From contig NZ_SWBP01000002.1 in assembly GCF_005116455.1 (NCBI RefSeq), forward strand, positions 806,001-870,000: a DNA stretch of 64,000 bases, read 5' to 3'. The notes under the pieces are model-generated. The model was given only the letters and a program-made list of their open reading frames with translations. It was not told the origin of the DNA and did no database searches. Both the position numbers and the translations under genes were made by a program. Each line of letters begins with the position of its first letter. Position 1 is the first letter of the stretch. This document shows positions 45,387-53,890 of the stretch, piece by piece. This DNA is from Pedobacter cryophilus (GTDB lineage: Bacteria; Bacteroidota; Bacteroidia; Sphingobacteriales; Sphingobacteriaceae).

Positions 45387-46241
45387 ATGAAATTAATAAG
45401 ATACGGCAGTTTTGGTAAAGAAAAAACAGGGGTAATCATTAATGATGTTAAATATGATACATCGGCTTTTGGCCAGGATTATAACGAAGCTTTTTTTGAA
45501 AATAATGGTTTAGAAAAATTGGCTGCATTTATTGCAATAAACGAAGGAACTTTACCCCTTATTGATGCTTCAGAAAGGTTAGGATCACCAGTGGCTAGGC
45601 CTTCTAAAATTGTTTGCATAGGTTTAAACTACGCAAAACATGCAAAAGAAACCAATGCACCAATTCCGGTTGAGCCTATCATATTCTTTAAATCTACTAC
45701 CGCTTTGGTTGGTCCAAATGATGATATCACGATTCCAAAAAACTCTGTTAAAACAGATTGGGAAGTAGAATTAGCCTTTGTTATTGGCAAAAAAGCAAGC
45801 TATGTTTCTGAAGAAGAAGCGTTAGATTATGTAGCCGGTTACTGTTTACATAATGATGTAAGTGAGCGTGAGTTTCAGTTAGAAAGAGGGGGCACTTGGG
45901 ATAAAGGAAAAGGTTGCGATACTTTTGCGCCAATAGGTCCATGGTTGGCTACAGCCGATGAAATTACCGATGTCAATAATCTCCGTTTGTGGCTAAAAGT
46001 GAACGATAAAATGATGCAAGATGGTAATACTGATGACCTTATTTTTGGTATCCCAAAATTAGTGAGTTACATCAGTCAGTTTATGACCTTGTTGCCAGGC
46101 GATATCATTTCTACAGGTACACCACAAGGTGTTGGGTTAGGTTTTAAACCTCCAATTTATTTAAAAGACGGCGATGTAGTGGAGCTAGGTATTGATGGAT
46201 TGGGATCATCAAAACAAAAAGTTAAAAATTATTCAAAATGA
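45387..46241 (+). CDS. Fumarylacetoacetate hydrolase-family enzyme, probably 2,4-diketo-3-deoxy-L-fuconate hydrolase
   Basis: 284 aa, FAH fold. Metal-binding and active residues are in KIVCIGLNYAKHAKET, DWEVELAFVIG, and GYCLHNDVSEREFQLE, with a catalytic-loop GKGCDTFAPIGPW. In the non-phosphorylating fucose route this class cleaves the diketo acid to pyruvate and L-lactate. The ATGA overlap with the next gene shows tight coupling. Confidence 0.8.
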   Translation: MKLIRYGSFGKEKTGVIINDVKYDTSAFGQDYNEAFFENNGLEKLAAFIAINEGTLPLIDASERLGSPVARPSKIVCIGLNYAKHAKETNAPIPVEPIIFFKSTTALVGPNDDITIPKNSVKTDWEVELAFVIGKKASYVSEEEALDYVAGYCLHNDVSEREFQLERGGTWDKGKGCDTFAPIGPWLATADEITDVNNLRLWLKVNDKMMQDGNTDDLIFGIPKLVSYISQFMTLLPGDIISTGTPQGVGLGFKPPIYLKDGDVVELGIDGLGSSKQKVKNYSK

Positions 46242-47065
46242 TTGATGCACACCAGCATTTTTGGAAGTTTAATAGCTTAAAACAAGCCTGGATTACTGAT
46301 GAAATGGCGGCCTTAAAAACCGATTCTCTGCCTCATCATTTGATGCCTTTATTAAAAGAACAAGGTATAAAAGGCTGTGTTGCTGTACAAGCGGATGAAA
46401 GTGAAGAAGAAAATGAGTTTTTATTAAACTTAGCACAAGAAAATTCTTTTATAAAAGGAGTGGTGGGTTGGCTTGATTTTTTGAGTGAAGATATTAGCGA
46501 TAGATTGGATTATTATAGCCAATTTAAATTGATGAAAGGCTTTAGATACATCCTTCAAGGGCAACAGCAAAGAGATATCATGCTAAGTGATGCTTTTAAA
46601 AATAATATTCAATTGCTGAGTAAGCATCAATTTACTTATGATATTTTAATTTTTCCTGATCAGCTAAAATATGTAACAAAGCTGGTTGCAGCATTTCCAA
46701 ACCAGCCTTTTATATTAGATCATATTGCAAAGCCTTTTATTAAATCAGGTGAGATTAATGAATGGAAAAATGATATTTCTGAATTAGTTAAACATGAAAA
46801 TGTATATTGTAAAGTATCAGGATTAATAACCGAAGCCGATTGGCAAAATTGGAAATACGAAGATTTTTTACCCTACCTTGATATCGTATTTGAGGTATTT
46901 GGAGCCAATAGACTACTTTTTGGGTCAGATTGGCCGGTATGCAATGTAGCAGGTGCTTACCAAAAAATGATCAGTATTGTTCAGCAATACACCTCTTCTT
47001 TAACAAAAGCAGAACAAGCTGCTTTTTGGGGAGATAACGCAGTAAAATTCTATCATTTAGCATAA
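46238..47065 (+). CDS. Amidohydrolase 2-family lactonase, probably L-fucono-lactonase
   Basis: 275 aa, TIM-barrel amidohydrolase. It has DAHQHFWKF at the N-terminus, FILDHIAKPFI, CKVSGLITEADW and LLFGSDWPVC (catalytic Asp). This is the typical form of L-rhamnono/L-fucono-lactonases of the COG3618 group. It would open the fuconolactone made by the dehydrogenase. It overlaps the previous stop by four bases. Confidence 0.82.
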   Translation: MIDAHQHFWKFNSLKQAWITDEMAALKTDSLPHHLMPLLKEQGIKGCVAVQADESEEENEFLLNLAQENSFIKGVVGWLDFLSEDISDRLDYYSQFKLMKGFRYILQGQQQRDIMLSDAFKNNIQLLSKHQFTYDILIFPDQLKYVTKLVAAFPNQPFILDHIAKPFIKSGEINEWKNDISELVKHENVYCKVSGLITEADWQNWKYEDFLPYLDIVFEVFGANRLLFGSDWPVCNVAGAYQKMISIVQQYTSSLTKAEQAAFWGDNAVKFYHLA

Positions 47066-47071
47066 AATAAA

Positions 47072-47863
47072 ATGAATTTAAATTTAAAAGACAAAGTAAT
47101 TATTGTTACCGGCGGCGCAAAAGGAATAGGGCTAGGCATTGTAGAAGTATTAGCCGCTGAAGGAGCTATCCCGGTAATTATAGGTCGAAAAAAAGAAGAT
47201 AATCAACTAGCAGTTGCACAGGTTGTAGCAGCAGGTTATCAGGCTTTTGGTGTAGAAGCCGAATTAAATTTACCTGACCAATGCGAGCAGGCCATCCAAA
47301 AAGTAATCCATCAATTTGGAAGGATAGATGGTTTGGTAAATAATGCTGGTTTAAATGATGGCGTGGGTTTAGAAAACGGTAGTTATGATGGTTTTATGCA
47401 AAGCCTGCATCGTAATTTAGTTCATTATTATTTAATGGCGCATTATGCCTTACCTGAGCTTAAAAAATCAAAAGGAGCCATTGTAAATATATCTTCAAAA
47501 ACAGCCGAAACTGGTCAGGGAAATACCTCTGGTTATGCAGCCGCAAACGGAGGTAGAAATGCCTTAACCAGAGAATGGGCCGTAGAAATGTTGAAATATG
47601 GGATAAGGGTAAATGCTGTTATTGTTGCCGAGTGTTGGACTCCACAATACGCTAATTGGATTAAAACCTTGACTAATCCAGAAGAAAAACTAGCAGAGAT
47701 CACAGCTTTTATTCCTTTAGAAAACAGAATGACCACCGCAGAAGAAATAGGCAATAATGTTGCTTTTTTACTGAGTGATAAATCTAGCCACACCACCGGT
47801 CAAATTTTACATGTTGATGGTGGTTATGTGCATTTAGACAGGGCTTTAGCAAACGCTTATTAA
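47072..47863 (+). CDS. Short-chain dehydrogenase, probably L-fucose dehydrogenase
   Basis: 263 aa SDR. TGGAKGIGLGI, NNAGLND, catalytic NISSKTAETGQGNTSGYAAANGGR and HVDGGYVHLDRA. The YAAANGG in place of YxASK puts Asn at the usual Lys position, an odd feature shared within the family branch that acts on fucose-like sugars, as far as I can judge. By operon logic it makes the lactone from L-fucose. The assignment between this gene and the SDR at 44608 could be reversed. Confidence 0.7.
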   Translation: MNLNLKDKVIIVTGGAKGIGLGIVEVLAAEGAIPVIIGRKKEDNQLAVAQVVAAGYQAFGVEAELNLPDQCEQAIQKVIHQFGRIDGLVNNAGLNDGVGLENGSYDGFMQSLHRNLVHYYLMAHYALPELKKSKGAIVNISSKTAETGQGNTSGYAAANGGRNALTREWAVEMLKYGIRVNAVIVAECWTPQYANWIKTLTNPEEKLAEITAFIPLENRMTTAEEIGNNVAFLLSDKSSHTTGQILHVDGGYVHLDRALANAY

Positions 47864-47873
47864 GGGTTGCGAT

Positions 47874-48890
47874 ATGAAAATTTTATACTGTAACCAACCC
47901 GGAGCGTTCTCTTACGCAGAAAAAGCTTTGCCAGAAATTAAACCAGGTGAGGCTTTAATAAAAATAAAGCGAATAGGAATTTGTGGAACAGATTATCATG
48001 CTTTTGGTGGTTCTCAACCTTTTTTTACCTATCCACGTGTTTTAGGGCATGAATTAGCTGGAGAATTGATCGATTTTTCTGATGCTCCAGGTTTTAAAAA
48101 AGGAGAAGCAGTTACCATTATTCCATATTTTAATTGCAAAACTTGTATCGCTTGTCGTACTGGAAAACCAAATTGTTGCCAAAAAATTAATGTTTTTGGA
48201 GTACATATAGATGGTGGCATGGCCGAGTATGTGGTGGTTCCTTCTTACAGTTTGGTGCATAGCCAAGGCTTAAGTTTTGATGATTTAGCTTTGGTAGAGC
48301 CATTAGCCATTGGTGCTCATGGAATTAAAAGGGCTCAGGTTCAAGCTGGTGAATTTATCTTGGTTATTGGCGCTGGTCCTATTGGTTTAGGGACTATGGA
48401 ATTTGCAAAAGTGGCAGGTGCAAAGGTAATTGCTATGGATACCAATACGATGCGTTTAGATTTTTGCAAACACCAATTAGGAGTAGAGTTTACGGTGAAT
48501 CCGGCAACAGAAAATGCCATAGAAAAATTACTAAATATTACCAATGGAGATATGCCTACTGCTATTTTTGATGCTACAGGTAATTTAAAAGCCATTAATA
48601 ATGGGATTAATTATTTAGCCCATGGTGGTAGGTATGTATTAATAGGGTTACAAAAAGAAGCATTTTCTTTTAGTCATCCCGAGTTTCACAAAAGAGAAAG
48701 CACTTTAATGAGTAGCCGCAATGCCACCAGAGAAGATTTTGAACATGTTATTTCTTCCATAAAAAAAGGGTTGGTAAATTCTAAAACCTATATCACTCAT
48801 CGTTTAAGTTTTGACGAAGTAAAAGATCAATTTGAAATGTTGCTAAAGCCAGAAAGTGGTGTAATTAAAGCAATGATCAACTTTTTTTAA
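47874..48890 (+). CDS. Zinc-binding medium-chain alcohol dehydrogenase
   Basis: 338 aa. Catalytic zinc ligands are in GICGTDYHAFGG and GHELAGEL, and structural zinc in CKTCIACRTGKPNCC. The Rossmann motif is VIGAGPIGLGTMEFAK, and the end resembles sorbitol/galactonate-type dehydrogenases. In the operon it could oxidise a sugar, lactaldehyde or an alternative substrate; several roles are possible. It starts 10 bp after the SDR and closes the operon. Confidence 0.8.
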   Translation: MKILYCNQPGAFSYAEKALPEIKPGEALIKIKRIGICGTDYHAFGGSQPFFTYPRVLGHELAGELIDFSDAPGFKKGEAVTIIPYFNCKTCIACRTGKPNCCQKINVFGVHIDGGMAEYVVVPSYSLVHSQGLSFDDLALVEPLAIGAHGIKRAQVQAGEFILVIGAGPIGLGTMEFAKVAGAKVIAMDTNTMRLDFCKHQLGVEFTVNPATENAIEKLLNITNGDMPTAIFDATGNLKAINNGINYLAHGGRYVLIGLQKEAFSFSHPEFHKRESTLMSSRNATREDFEHVISSIKKGLVNSKTYITHRLSFDEVKDQFEMLLKPESGVIKAMINFF

Positions 48891-48910
48891 ATAAATACAA
48901 AGCCTTCAAA

Positions 48911-48942
48911 ATTTATTAAACCCATTTTTGGGTTTAATAAAT
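48911..48942 (+). terminator. Terminator of the fucose-type operon
   Basis: A perfect 14-bp stem (ATTTATTAAACCCA at 48911-48924 with its complement at 48929-48942) with a TTTT loop lies 20 bp past the dehydrogenase stop. The T tract after it is weak. Bases 48943-49154 hold no recognisable gene. Confidence 0.65.
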
Positions 48943-49154
48943 TGATATTTTAGACGTTTTTATTCTGATAAAATTGGGATGGCTAAGCTGTAGATATATT
49001 TTTATTTAAAGTTTTTTCAACCCCTTTTTTCAACTCCTTTTGCCTACTTCCCAGAGCGCTGATAAATTTAAAAGACAAAAAAATAAAATCAATCGGTTTA
49101 AATATCATCCATTTTATTTTTAAAAATATTAAATTAGAAATCTAATATTTCAAT

Positions 49155-51314
49155 ATGAAACTAAAAACTAGCTTTTTCTTATTCTTTATTGCATTTGCTC
49201 AATTTGTTATTGCGCAAAGTAAAAGTAATCTCATTCAGGTAACAGATATGCTCCAAATAAAGCAAATAGGCGCTACAACCTTGTCTCCTGATGGAAAATT
49301 AGTAGCATTTACAGTAAATAGTATTCTTAATGATGATGAAATTAAAGACGAATATCAATACAGGTCGCAAATTTATTTAGCCAATACAGAAGGCGAACCA
49401 AATCCTCGTCAATTAACAACCGCAATAGCAGGCGCAAGTCAGCCCGCTTGGTCTCCTGATGGAAAATCAATTTCATTTGTGAGAGCTGTAAAAGGGCGTA
49501 CACAAATATTTGTATTGTCATTAAATGGAGGGGAGCCGCTTCAAATCACCGATTTTAAGTACGCTGTTTCTTCTCCAAAATGGTCTCCAGATGGGCAAAA
49601 GATTTTATTTTCTGCGGCTATTTCTTTTAGTGAATTGCTTAAGGATTCCCTGCTAAACCCAGAATTCACAAAACCTGTTTGGCCATTAGAAAAACCTGGG
49701 TTCATGAATAATGCACAACTAAAAAATGCACAAAAGGCAAATCCTAATGGAAATCTTGATCAAATAAGGGCTTATCTCAGTAAAAATGAAGTTGATAAAA
49801 AGGCTAAAGTGTTTACCAGACTTAATTTTCAGGGAGAAGCAGCCACAAACCCCGAGTTTAGTTTTAACCATTATTTTATGGTAGATGCGGTTGTAAAAGC
49901 AACGCCCAAACCTTTAACTCATGGGTTTTATTCTTTTAGCAATGCAGATTTTTTTAAGGATGGTAAAACACTCATCATCACCTCAACTATAGATAGTTTA
50001 CAATTATTAGATCGTAATGATGGTAGTGAAATTTATACGCTATCCCTATTAAACGGTGTATTGACTAAAATTTTATCTCAACCAAAAACCGATTTTAATA
50101 GTCCTGTTGTTTCTCCATCAGGTAAATTTTTGGCTTATCAGGTTTCTCCTGTAGATGGTATTAATATTCCGCAGTTGGCTATACTTAATCTTCAAAATCC
50201 ATCAGCGCAGCCAATAATAATTCCATTTGATAGAAATAAAAGTCAGGTAACTTGGTCATTTGATGAACGTTATTTGTATTTCACTTCTCCGTCTAACGGA
50301 GGAACACCTGTTTACAAAGCAAATATCAAAACTCAAAATGTAGTGCAATTGAGCGACTTTACTGCCGGAATTAGCGGTTTAAGTGTTGGAAAAGATAAGC
50401 TAGTTTATGTAAAAACTGAGGTAGCCAATCCTTATGAATTGTATGTTTCTGATCTTTCAAATAAAGACATAAAAGCACTAAGCACCTTTAACAGTAGCTG
50501 GCTCAGCAATAAAACTTTATCCTATCCCGAAAAGAAAATTTATACCAACAGTAAAGGCGTTAAGGTAGAATATTGGATTATAAAACCCACAAATTTTAGT
50601 CCTGATAAAAAATACCCCATCATGTTGCAAATTCATGGCGGTCCAACTGCTATGTGGGGGCCTGGAGAGGCTAGTATGTGGCATGAATTTCAATTTTTTG
50701 CAGCCAATGGTTATGGCGTAGTTTACGCTAACCCAAGAGGATCTGGTGGTTACGGACAAGATTTTTTAAGAGAAAATTATCAAGATTGGGGAACTGGCCC
50801 AACAGAAGATGTATTAGGTGCTTTAGATGGTGCCATATCACAAGGGTGGGTTGATACAAAAAAGCAAGTAGTTACCGGCGGCTCTTATGCAGGTTATTTA
50901 ACAGCTTGGATAATTGCGCATGATAAGCGTTTTTCTGCGGCTTCGGCACAGCGTGGGGTGTATGATTTACCTACGTTTTTTGGGGAAGGAAACGCTTGGC
51001 GATTGGTGCCTAATTATTTTGGCGGCTATCCTTGGGATGATAAAATTGAACCTATTTTAAAACGAGAATCTCCGTTTAATTATGTAGATAAAATTACTAC
51101 GCCATTTTTAATTTTTCATGGCGAGAGTGATTTAAGAACCGGGGTAATACAAAGCGAAATGATGTACAAGGCTTTAAAAGTTTTAAACCGACCAGTAGAA
51201 TATGTGAGACATCCGGGTGGTACACATGAACTTTCTCGTTCTGGTAATGTGCGCCAGCGTTTAGATCAAATGCTTCGTATTTACGAGTTCTTTGAAAGGT
51301 ATAACGTGAAGTAA
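49155..51314 (+). CDS. S9-family prolyl oligopeptidase/acylaminoacyl-peptidase-like enzyme
   Basis: 719 aa with a signal peptide (FAQFVIAQ). A TolB-like beta-propeller (LSPDGKLVAF, WSPDGKSISF, WSPDGQKILF) precedes the alpha/beta-hydrolase domain with HGGPTAMWG (oxyanion), GGSYAGYLTAW (nucleophile Ser), GESDLRTG (Asp) and HPGGTHELS (His). It cleaves short peptides in the periplasm. It has no clear link to the sugar operon before it and its own 260-bp upstream gap. Confidence 0.88.
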   Translation: MKLKTSFFLFFIAFAQFVIAQSKSNLIQVTDMLQIKQIGATTLSPDGKLVAFTVNSILNDDEIKDEYQYRSQIYLANTEGEPNPRQLTTAIAGASQPAWSPDGKSISFVRAVKGRTQIFVLSLNGGEPLQITDFKYAVSSPKWSPDGQKILFSAAISFSELLKDSLLNPEFTKPVWPLEKPGFMNNAQLKNAQKANPNGNLDQIRAYLSKNEVDKKAKVFTRLNFQGEAATNPEFSFNHYFMVDAVVKATPKPLTHGFYSFSNADFFKDGKTLIITSTIDSLQLLDRNDGSEIYTLSLLNGVLTKILSQPKTDFNSPVVSPSGKFLAYQVSPVDGINIPQLAILNLQNPSAQPIIIPFDRNKSQVTWSFDERYLYFTSPSNGGTPVYKANIKTQNVVQLSDFTAGISGLSVGKDKLVYVKTEVANPYELYVSDLSNKDIKALSTFNSSWLSNKTLSYPEKKIYTNSKGVKVEYWIIKPTNFSPDKKYPIMLQIHGGPTAMWGPGEASMWHEFQFFAANGYGVVYANPRGSGGYGQDFLRENYQDWGTGPTEDVLGALDGAISQGWVDTKKQVVTGGSYAGYLTAWIIAHDKRFSAASAQRGVYDLPTFFGEGNAWRLVPNYFGGYPWDDKIEPILKRESPFNYVDKITTPFLIFHGESDLRTGVIQSEMMYKALKVLNRPVEYVRHPGGTHELSRSGNVRQRLDQMLRIYEFFERYNVK

Positions 51315-51430
51315 GTATTAAATTTTAATGAGTCTTAGCATTTTTTTATGATTTGAAGACTTGTGCCAATTTTGGAATAATAAATTTGGTAGGGGAGTTA
51401 GATTTGAAGAAAGGTCGCTTATAGGTTAGA

Positions 51431-51561
51431 ATATAACGTTCCGCCGCTTGGCGAGGTTGCGAACTTCGTAACCGAGTTCTTTCGGCTAAGATAATATTTC
51501 TTGCGAAACGTAGACTTGAATTTACTACAAAATTCGCAATCTTGCCAAACGCCTGTTAGGT
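51431..51561 (-). repeat. attC-like imperfect palindrome 1 (after the GIY-YIG gene)
   Basis: Read on the minus strand it starts ACCTAAC (51561-51555) and ends AACGTTATAT (51440-51431). Its arms pair over about 28 bp (GGCGTTTGGCAAGATTGCGAA against TTCGCAACCTCGCCAAGCGGCG). The extended start GCACCTAAC is the exact complement of GTTAGGTGC at the beginning of the GIY-YIG unit (53005-52997). This self-complementarity is what integron cassettes show between R'' and their own GTTRRRY. Bases 51315-51430 hold nothing recognisable. Confidence 0.65.
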
Positions 51562-52943
51562 GCTGACGTTCTATTTTTTTGTGGATAAAACAAATCTAAC
51601 CACTTATTTCTATATGAAGCATCGTGAGCAGCAGAAGAGCCTTTCCGAAATTGATTCTTGTTTTTATATTTTTTTGCTTCTAATTCGCAAAGCTCGTATG
51701 TCCAATAACCATTTGGCTTTTTAATTTCTTTAAAATTTTCTTGTATAAGTTTTAGCCAACTATTTTTTAAAGCAGCACCATATGCCGAAGAAGATTTTTT
51801 TTGAAATTCTATGTACGTAGAATATTGTTTTGCTTCATCAAGACACATTTCTAAATTCCAAAAGTTATTTGGCTTTTTTATTTCTACCATATGACCACAA
51901 ATTTCATTTAACCAATTGTTTTTTTCTGCTTTACTATAAGCAGCAGATGAATGATTTCTAAAATCTACTTTTGAATTGTATTTATTTGCTTCCTCAATAC
52001 ATCTTTATTTCGACCAAAAACCGTGTGGTTTTTTTGGTTGAAACATATAAGCACAAATCTCATTTAACCAGCCTTTTTTGTGAGCCGTTGAATAGCTTAA
52101 AGATTTTTGATATTCGCCTCTTGTTTTATATTCTAAGGCCTCAATTTTACATTTTTCTTTTGTCCACTTTAGTGTTGAACCGCCAATTCCACCACCTTTA
52201 TCAATATTTAAAACTTTATATCCTTTATCAATGTGTTCTTTTATTAATTTTATTTCGATTTTTTGTGCCATTTCTGTCGGCACTAAATTAGGCGTTATTA
52301 ATTTAAATTGAGGCTCTTCATTAGTGATTTGAACATGTTTGTAAACCTTACTTGATATGTCAGTTTTATGGTCAATAATTCTTCTTTTGTAATCATTTGT
52401 TAATCCAAAATAAATGCTACCATCGGAAAAAGTAAATGAGTAAACATATCTAAGCATTTCACTTCCTTGAAATGTCATATGATTACATATTTCGTCTAAC
52501 CAATTATTTTTTTGAGCTGAGCCATAAGCACTATTAGAAAGATTAGAAAAATCATTACGATGTTTGTATTTTAAAGCTTCATTGGCACATCTTTCTTTTG
52601 TCCAATATTTATGTGGTTTTTTGACTTCTGTCATATGACAGCAAATCTGTTCCAACCAGTTATTCTTCGATGCTATTTGAAAAGCAATATTAGAGTTTGA
52701 TAGAAACTCTTTTTTTAGCGAATATTTTTTTGCTTCTTTTTCACATTCTTCAAATGTCCATTTATAGTTGTATGGCTTAGGCTTAGCCATATGCCCACAA
52801 ATTTCATCTAACCAACCATATCTATATGCTGCTTTATACGCAGGTGAATTTTTTTGAAATGCAGTTCGATAAGAATACTTTAATGCTTCTTCTCTACATA
52901 TCTTTAAAGTCCATTTGGTTTTGCTATTAGAAGATTCAATCAT
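51525..52943 (-). pseudogene. GIY-YIG nuclease-domain protein with seven repeated modules, interrupted by one in-frame TAA
   Basis: Read from the ATG at 52943, the frame encodes 312 aa and then meets TAA at 52007-52005, after which the same frame continues 159 codons to TAG at 51527-51525. About 50-residue modules of the form W(T/S)xExCxxEAxKY...F...S.AY..A.KNNWLDEICxHM occur three times before and four times after a GIY-YIG domain (YVYSFTFSDGSIYFGLTNDYKRRIIDHK). The stop replaces the Glu codon of the conserved WxKERC motif (WSK*RC), so a GAA-to-TAA change is the simplest reading. The last residues run into the palindrome after the gene. The domain suggests a DNA endonuclease; the modules look like small helical DNA-binding units. 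The first 312 aa may still act. Confidence 0.7.
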
Positions 52944-52998
52944 TGGATTGGTTAAGAATGAATTTAATGTTTTGAAGATTTCGTTTTTTTACGCTTGC

Positions 52999-53129
52999 AC
53001 CTAACGTTTGGCGAATTTGTGTTGTAATGGCTTAGAAAGCACAATCTTGTCTGCCAATATAAATTTAGTTAATTGCGATGAAGTAACGTAAAGCAGTTCA
53101 GCCATTATAATACAAATTTGTGGTTAGCA
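52999..53129 (-). repeat. attC-like imperfect palindrome 2 (after the 139-aa gene)
   Basis: On the minus strand it starts TGCTAAC (53129-53123) and ends AACGTTAGGT (53008-52999). Arms: CACAAATTTGTATTATAATGG against CCATTACAACACAAATTCG, nearly fully paired. The start CTGCTAAC complements GTTAGCAGG at the start of the 139-aa unit (53572-53564) at eight of nine bases. Its final GTTAGGT fits the integron core consensus GTTRRRY. The stop codon of the 139-aa gene lies in its first bases, as is common in gene cassettes. Confidence 0.65.
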
Positions 53130-53543
53130 GACGTTATTTTTAGTAATTAATAAATTCAGATTAAGTCCATGAAAATCTTCAAGGTCGAGCTTTATTTTTA
53201 AAAATTTGTCACTCCAAACAATTTCATTTTGATTGTCTTGAATGGGTAAACCAAATGATTTTGTAAAATATTCTTTTAAAATCTCAAACTCCCTTTTTGC
53301 CTTGGATCGGCTTGAAATACTATATTCCAGTTCTTTAAAGGTCGAGGTAGAATTAATAAAAAATGTTCTTAAATTAATTTCGGAGTCTTTGATAAGTGTG
53401 TCTTCGCCCAAATAGGAATAAAAACCAATTTGGCTTTTTTCTACAACAAGATTATTTTCAGATGTAAAACTTTCAATTTTATCATCCCATTTCAGCATTA
53501 AGTCAGAATTTTCAAAATAGATTCCTTCAGGAGTTGCTTTCAT
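53124..53543 (-). CDS. Unknown 139-aa protein (cassette-type)
   Basis: 139 aa, no signal peptide, no membrane segment, no recognised domain. It opens MKATPEGIYFENSDLMLKWDDKIESF and has a mixed alpha/beta look with a charged middle (SSRSKAKREFEILKEYF). The TAA stop lies inside the palindrome that follows. The unit starts at GTTAGCAGG, 21 bp before the ATG, and is preceded by a 185-bp repeat. Small orphan proteins of this kind are typical contents of integron cassettes. I assign no function. Confidence 0.65.
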   Translation of the reverse strand: MKATPEGIYFENSDLMLKWDDKIESFTSENNLVVEKSQIGFYSYLGEDTLIKDSEINLRTFFINSTSTFKELEYSISSRSKAKREFEILKEYFTKSFGLPIQDNQNEIVWSDKFLKIKLDLEDFHGLNLNLLITKNNVC

Positions 53544-53569
53544 TTAAGTAGTCATTTATAATGCCTGCT

Positions 53570-53754
53570 AACTAGTTGCTATACGCTACATATAGCGTAT
53601 ATATTTCATATATATTAGTTGATTTTAGATAAATATTAATAGATTTCTAAACATAGTGAAAATAAATTAAGCTACACTAAATAAATTATTTCATTTTGCA
53701 CAAAAAAAAGAGCGATAGAAAAATATCCATCGCTCTTTTTAGCTCTAAAAAAAC
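53570..53754. repeat. 185-bp direct repeat, copy A
   Basis: About 90% identical by eye to copy B at 55883-56066, with a fully conserved block of about 50 bp in the middle. Read on the minus strand it runs from GTTTTTTTAGAGC to GCAACTAGTT and contains a terminator hairpin (GAGCGAT/ATCGCTC), a TATGTTTA -7-like element and a short dyad (TATACGCTA/TAGCGTATA). Its identity with copy B ends at the GTT that opens the next gene unit. The gap 53544-53890 is filled by this repeat and palindrome 3. Confidence 0.85.
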
Positions 53755-53883
53755 GTTTAGCGGCTTTAAGAAGTTGGGGATTTGTAAGCCCGAAACTTTC
53801 GATTAAGTACCGAACTTTAAAAATACAAAACAAACTTTAAATTAAGACCGAAAACCCAATCTCTTAAAACCGCTGGTGTAGGT
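53748..53883 (-). repeat. attC-like imperfect palindrome 3 (after the ATPase gene)
   Basis: On the minus strand it starts ACCTACACC (53883-53875) and ends AACGTTTTTTT. The arms AGCGGTTTTAAGAGATTGGG and CCCCAACTTCTTAAAGCCGCT pair with few mismatches. The start complements GTTGTAGGT at the beginning of the ATPase unit (55885-55877) at eight of nine bases. The AACGTT end is shared with palindromes 1 and 2. Confidence 0.6.
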
Positions 53884-53890
53884 AGTTTTT

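Noticed and set aside
49087-49100. ATCAATCGGTTTAA upstream of the S9 peptidase as a further CAATCGATTG operator
   Set aside because: Only half of the palindrome is present.
53570-53754. The 185-bp repeat as an ORF-less cassette of its own
   Set aside because: It is bounded by GTT on both sides, but no R''-like complement of its first bases (GTTTTTTTAGAGC) is found near its end; duplication of the xylA flank fits better.
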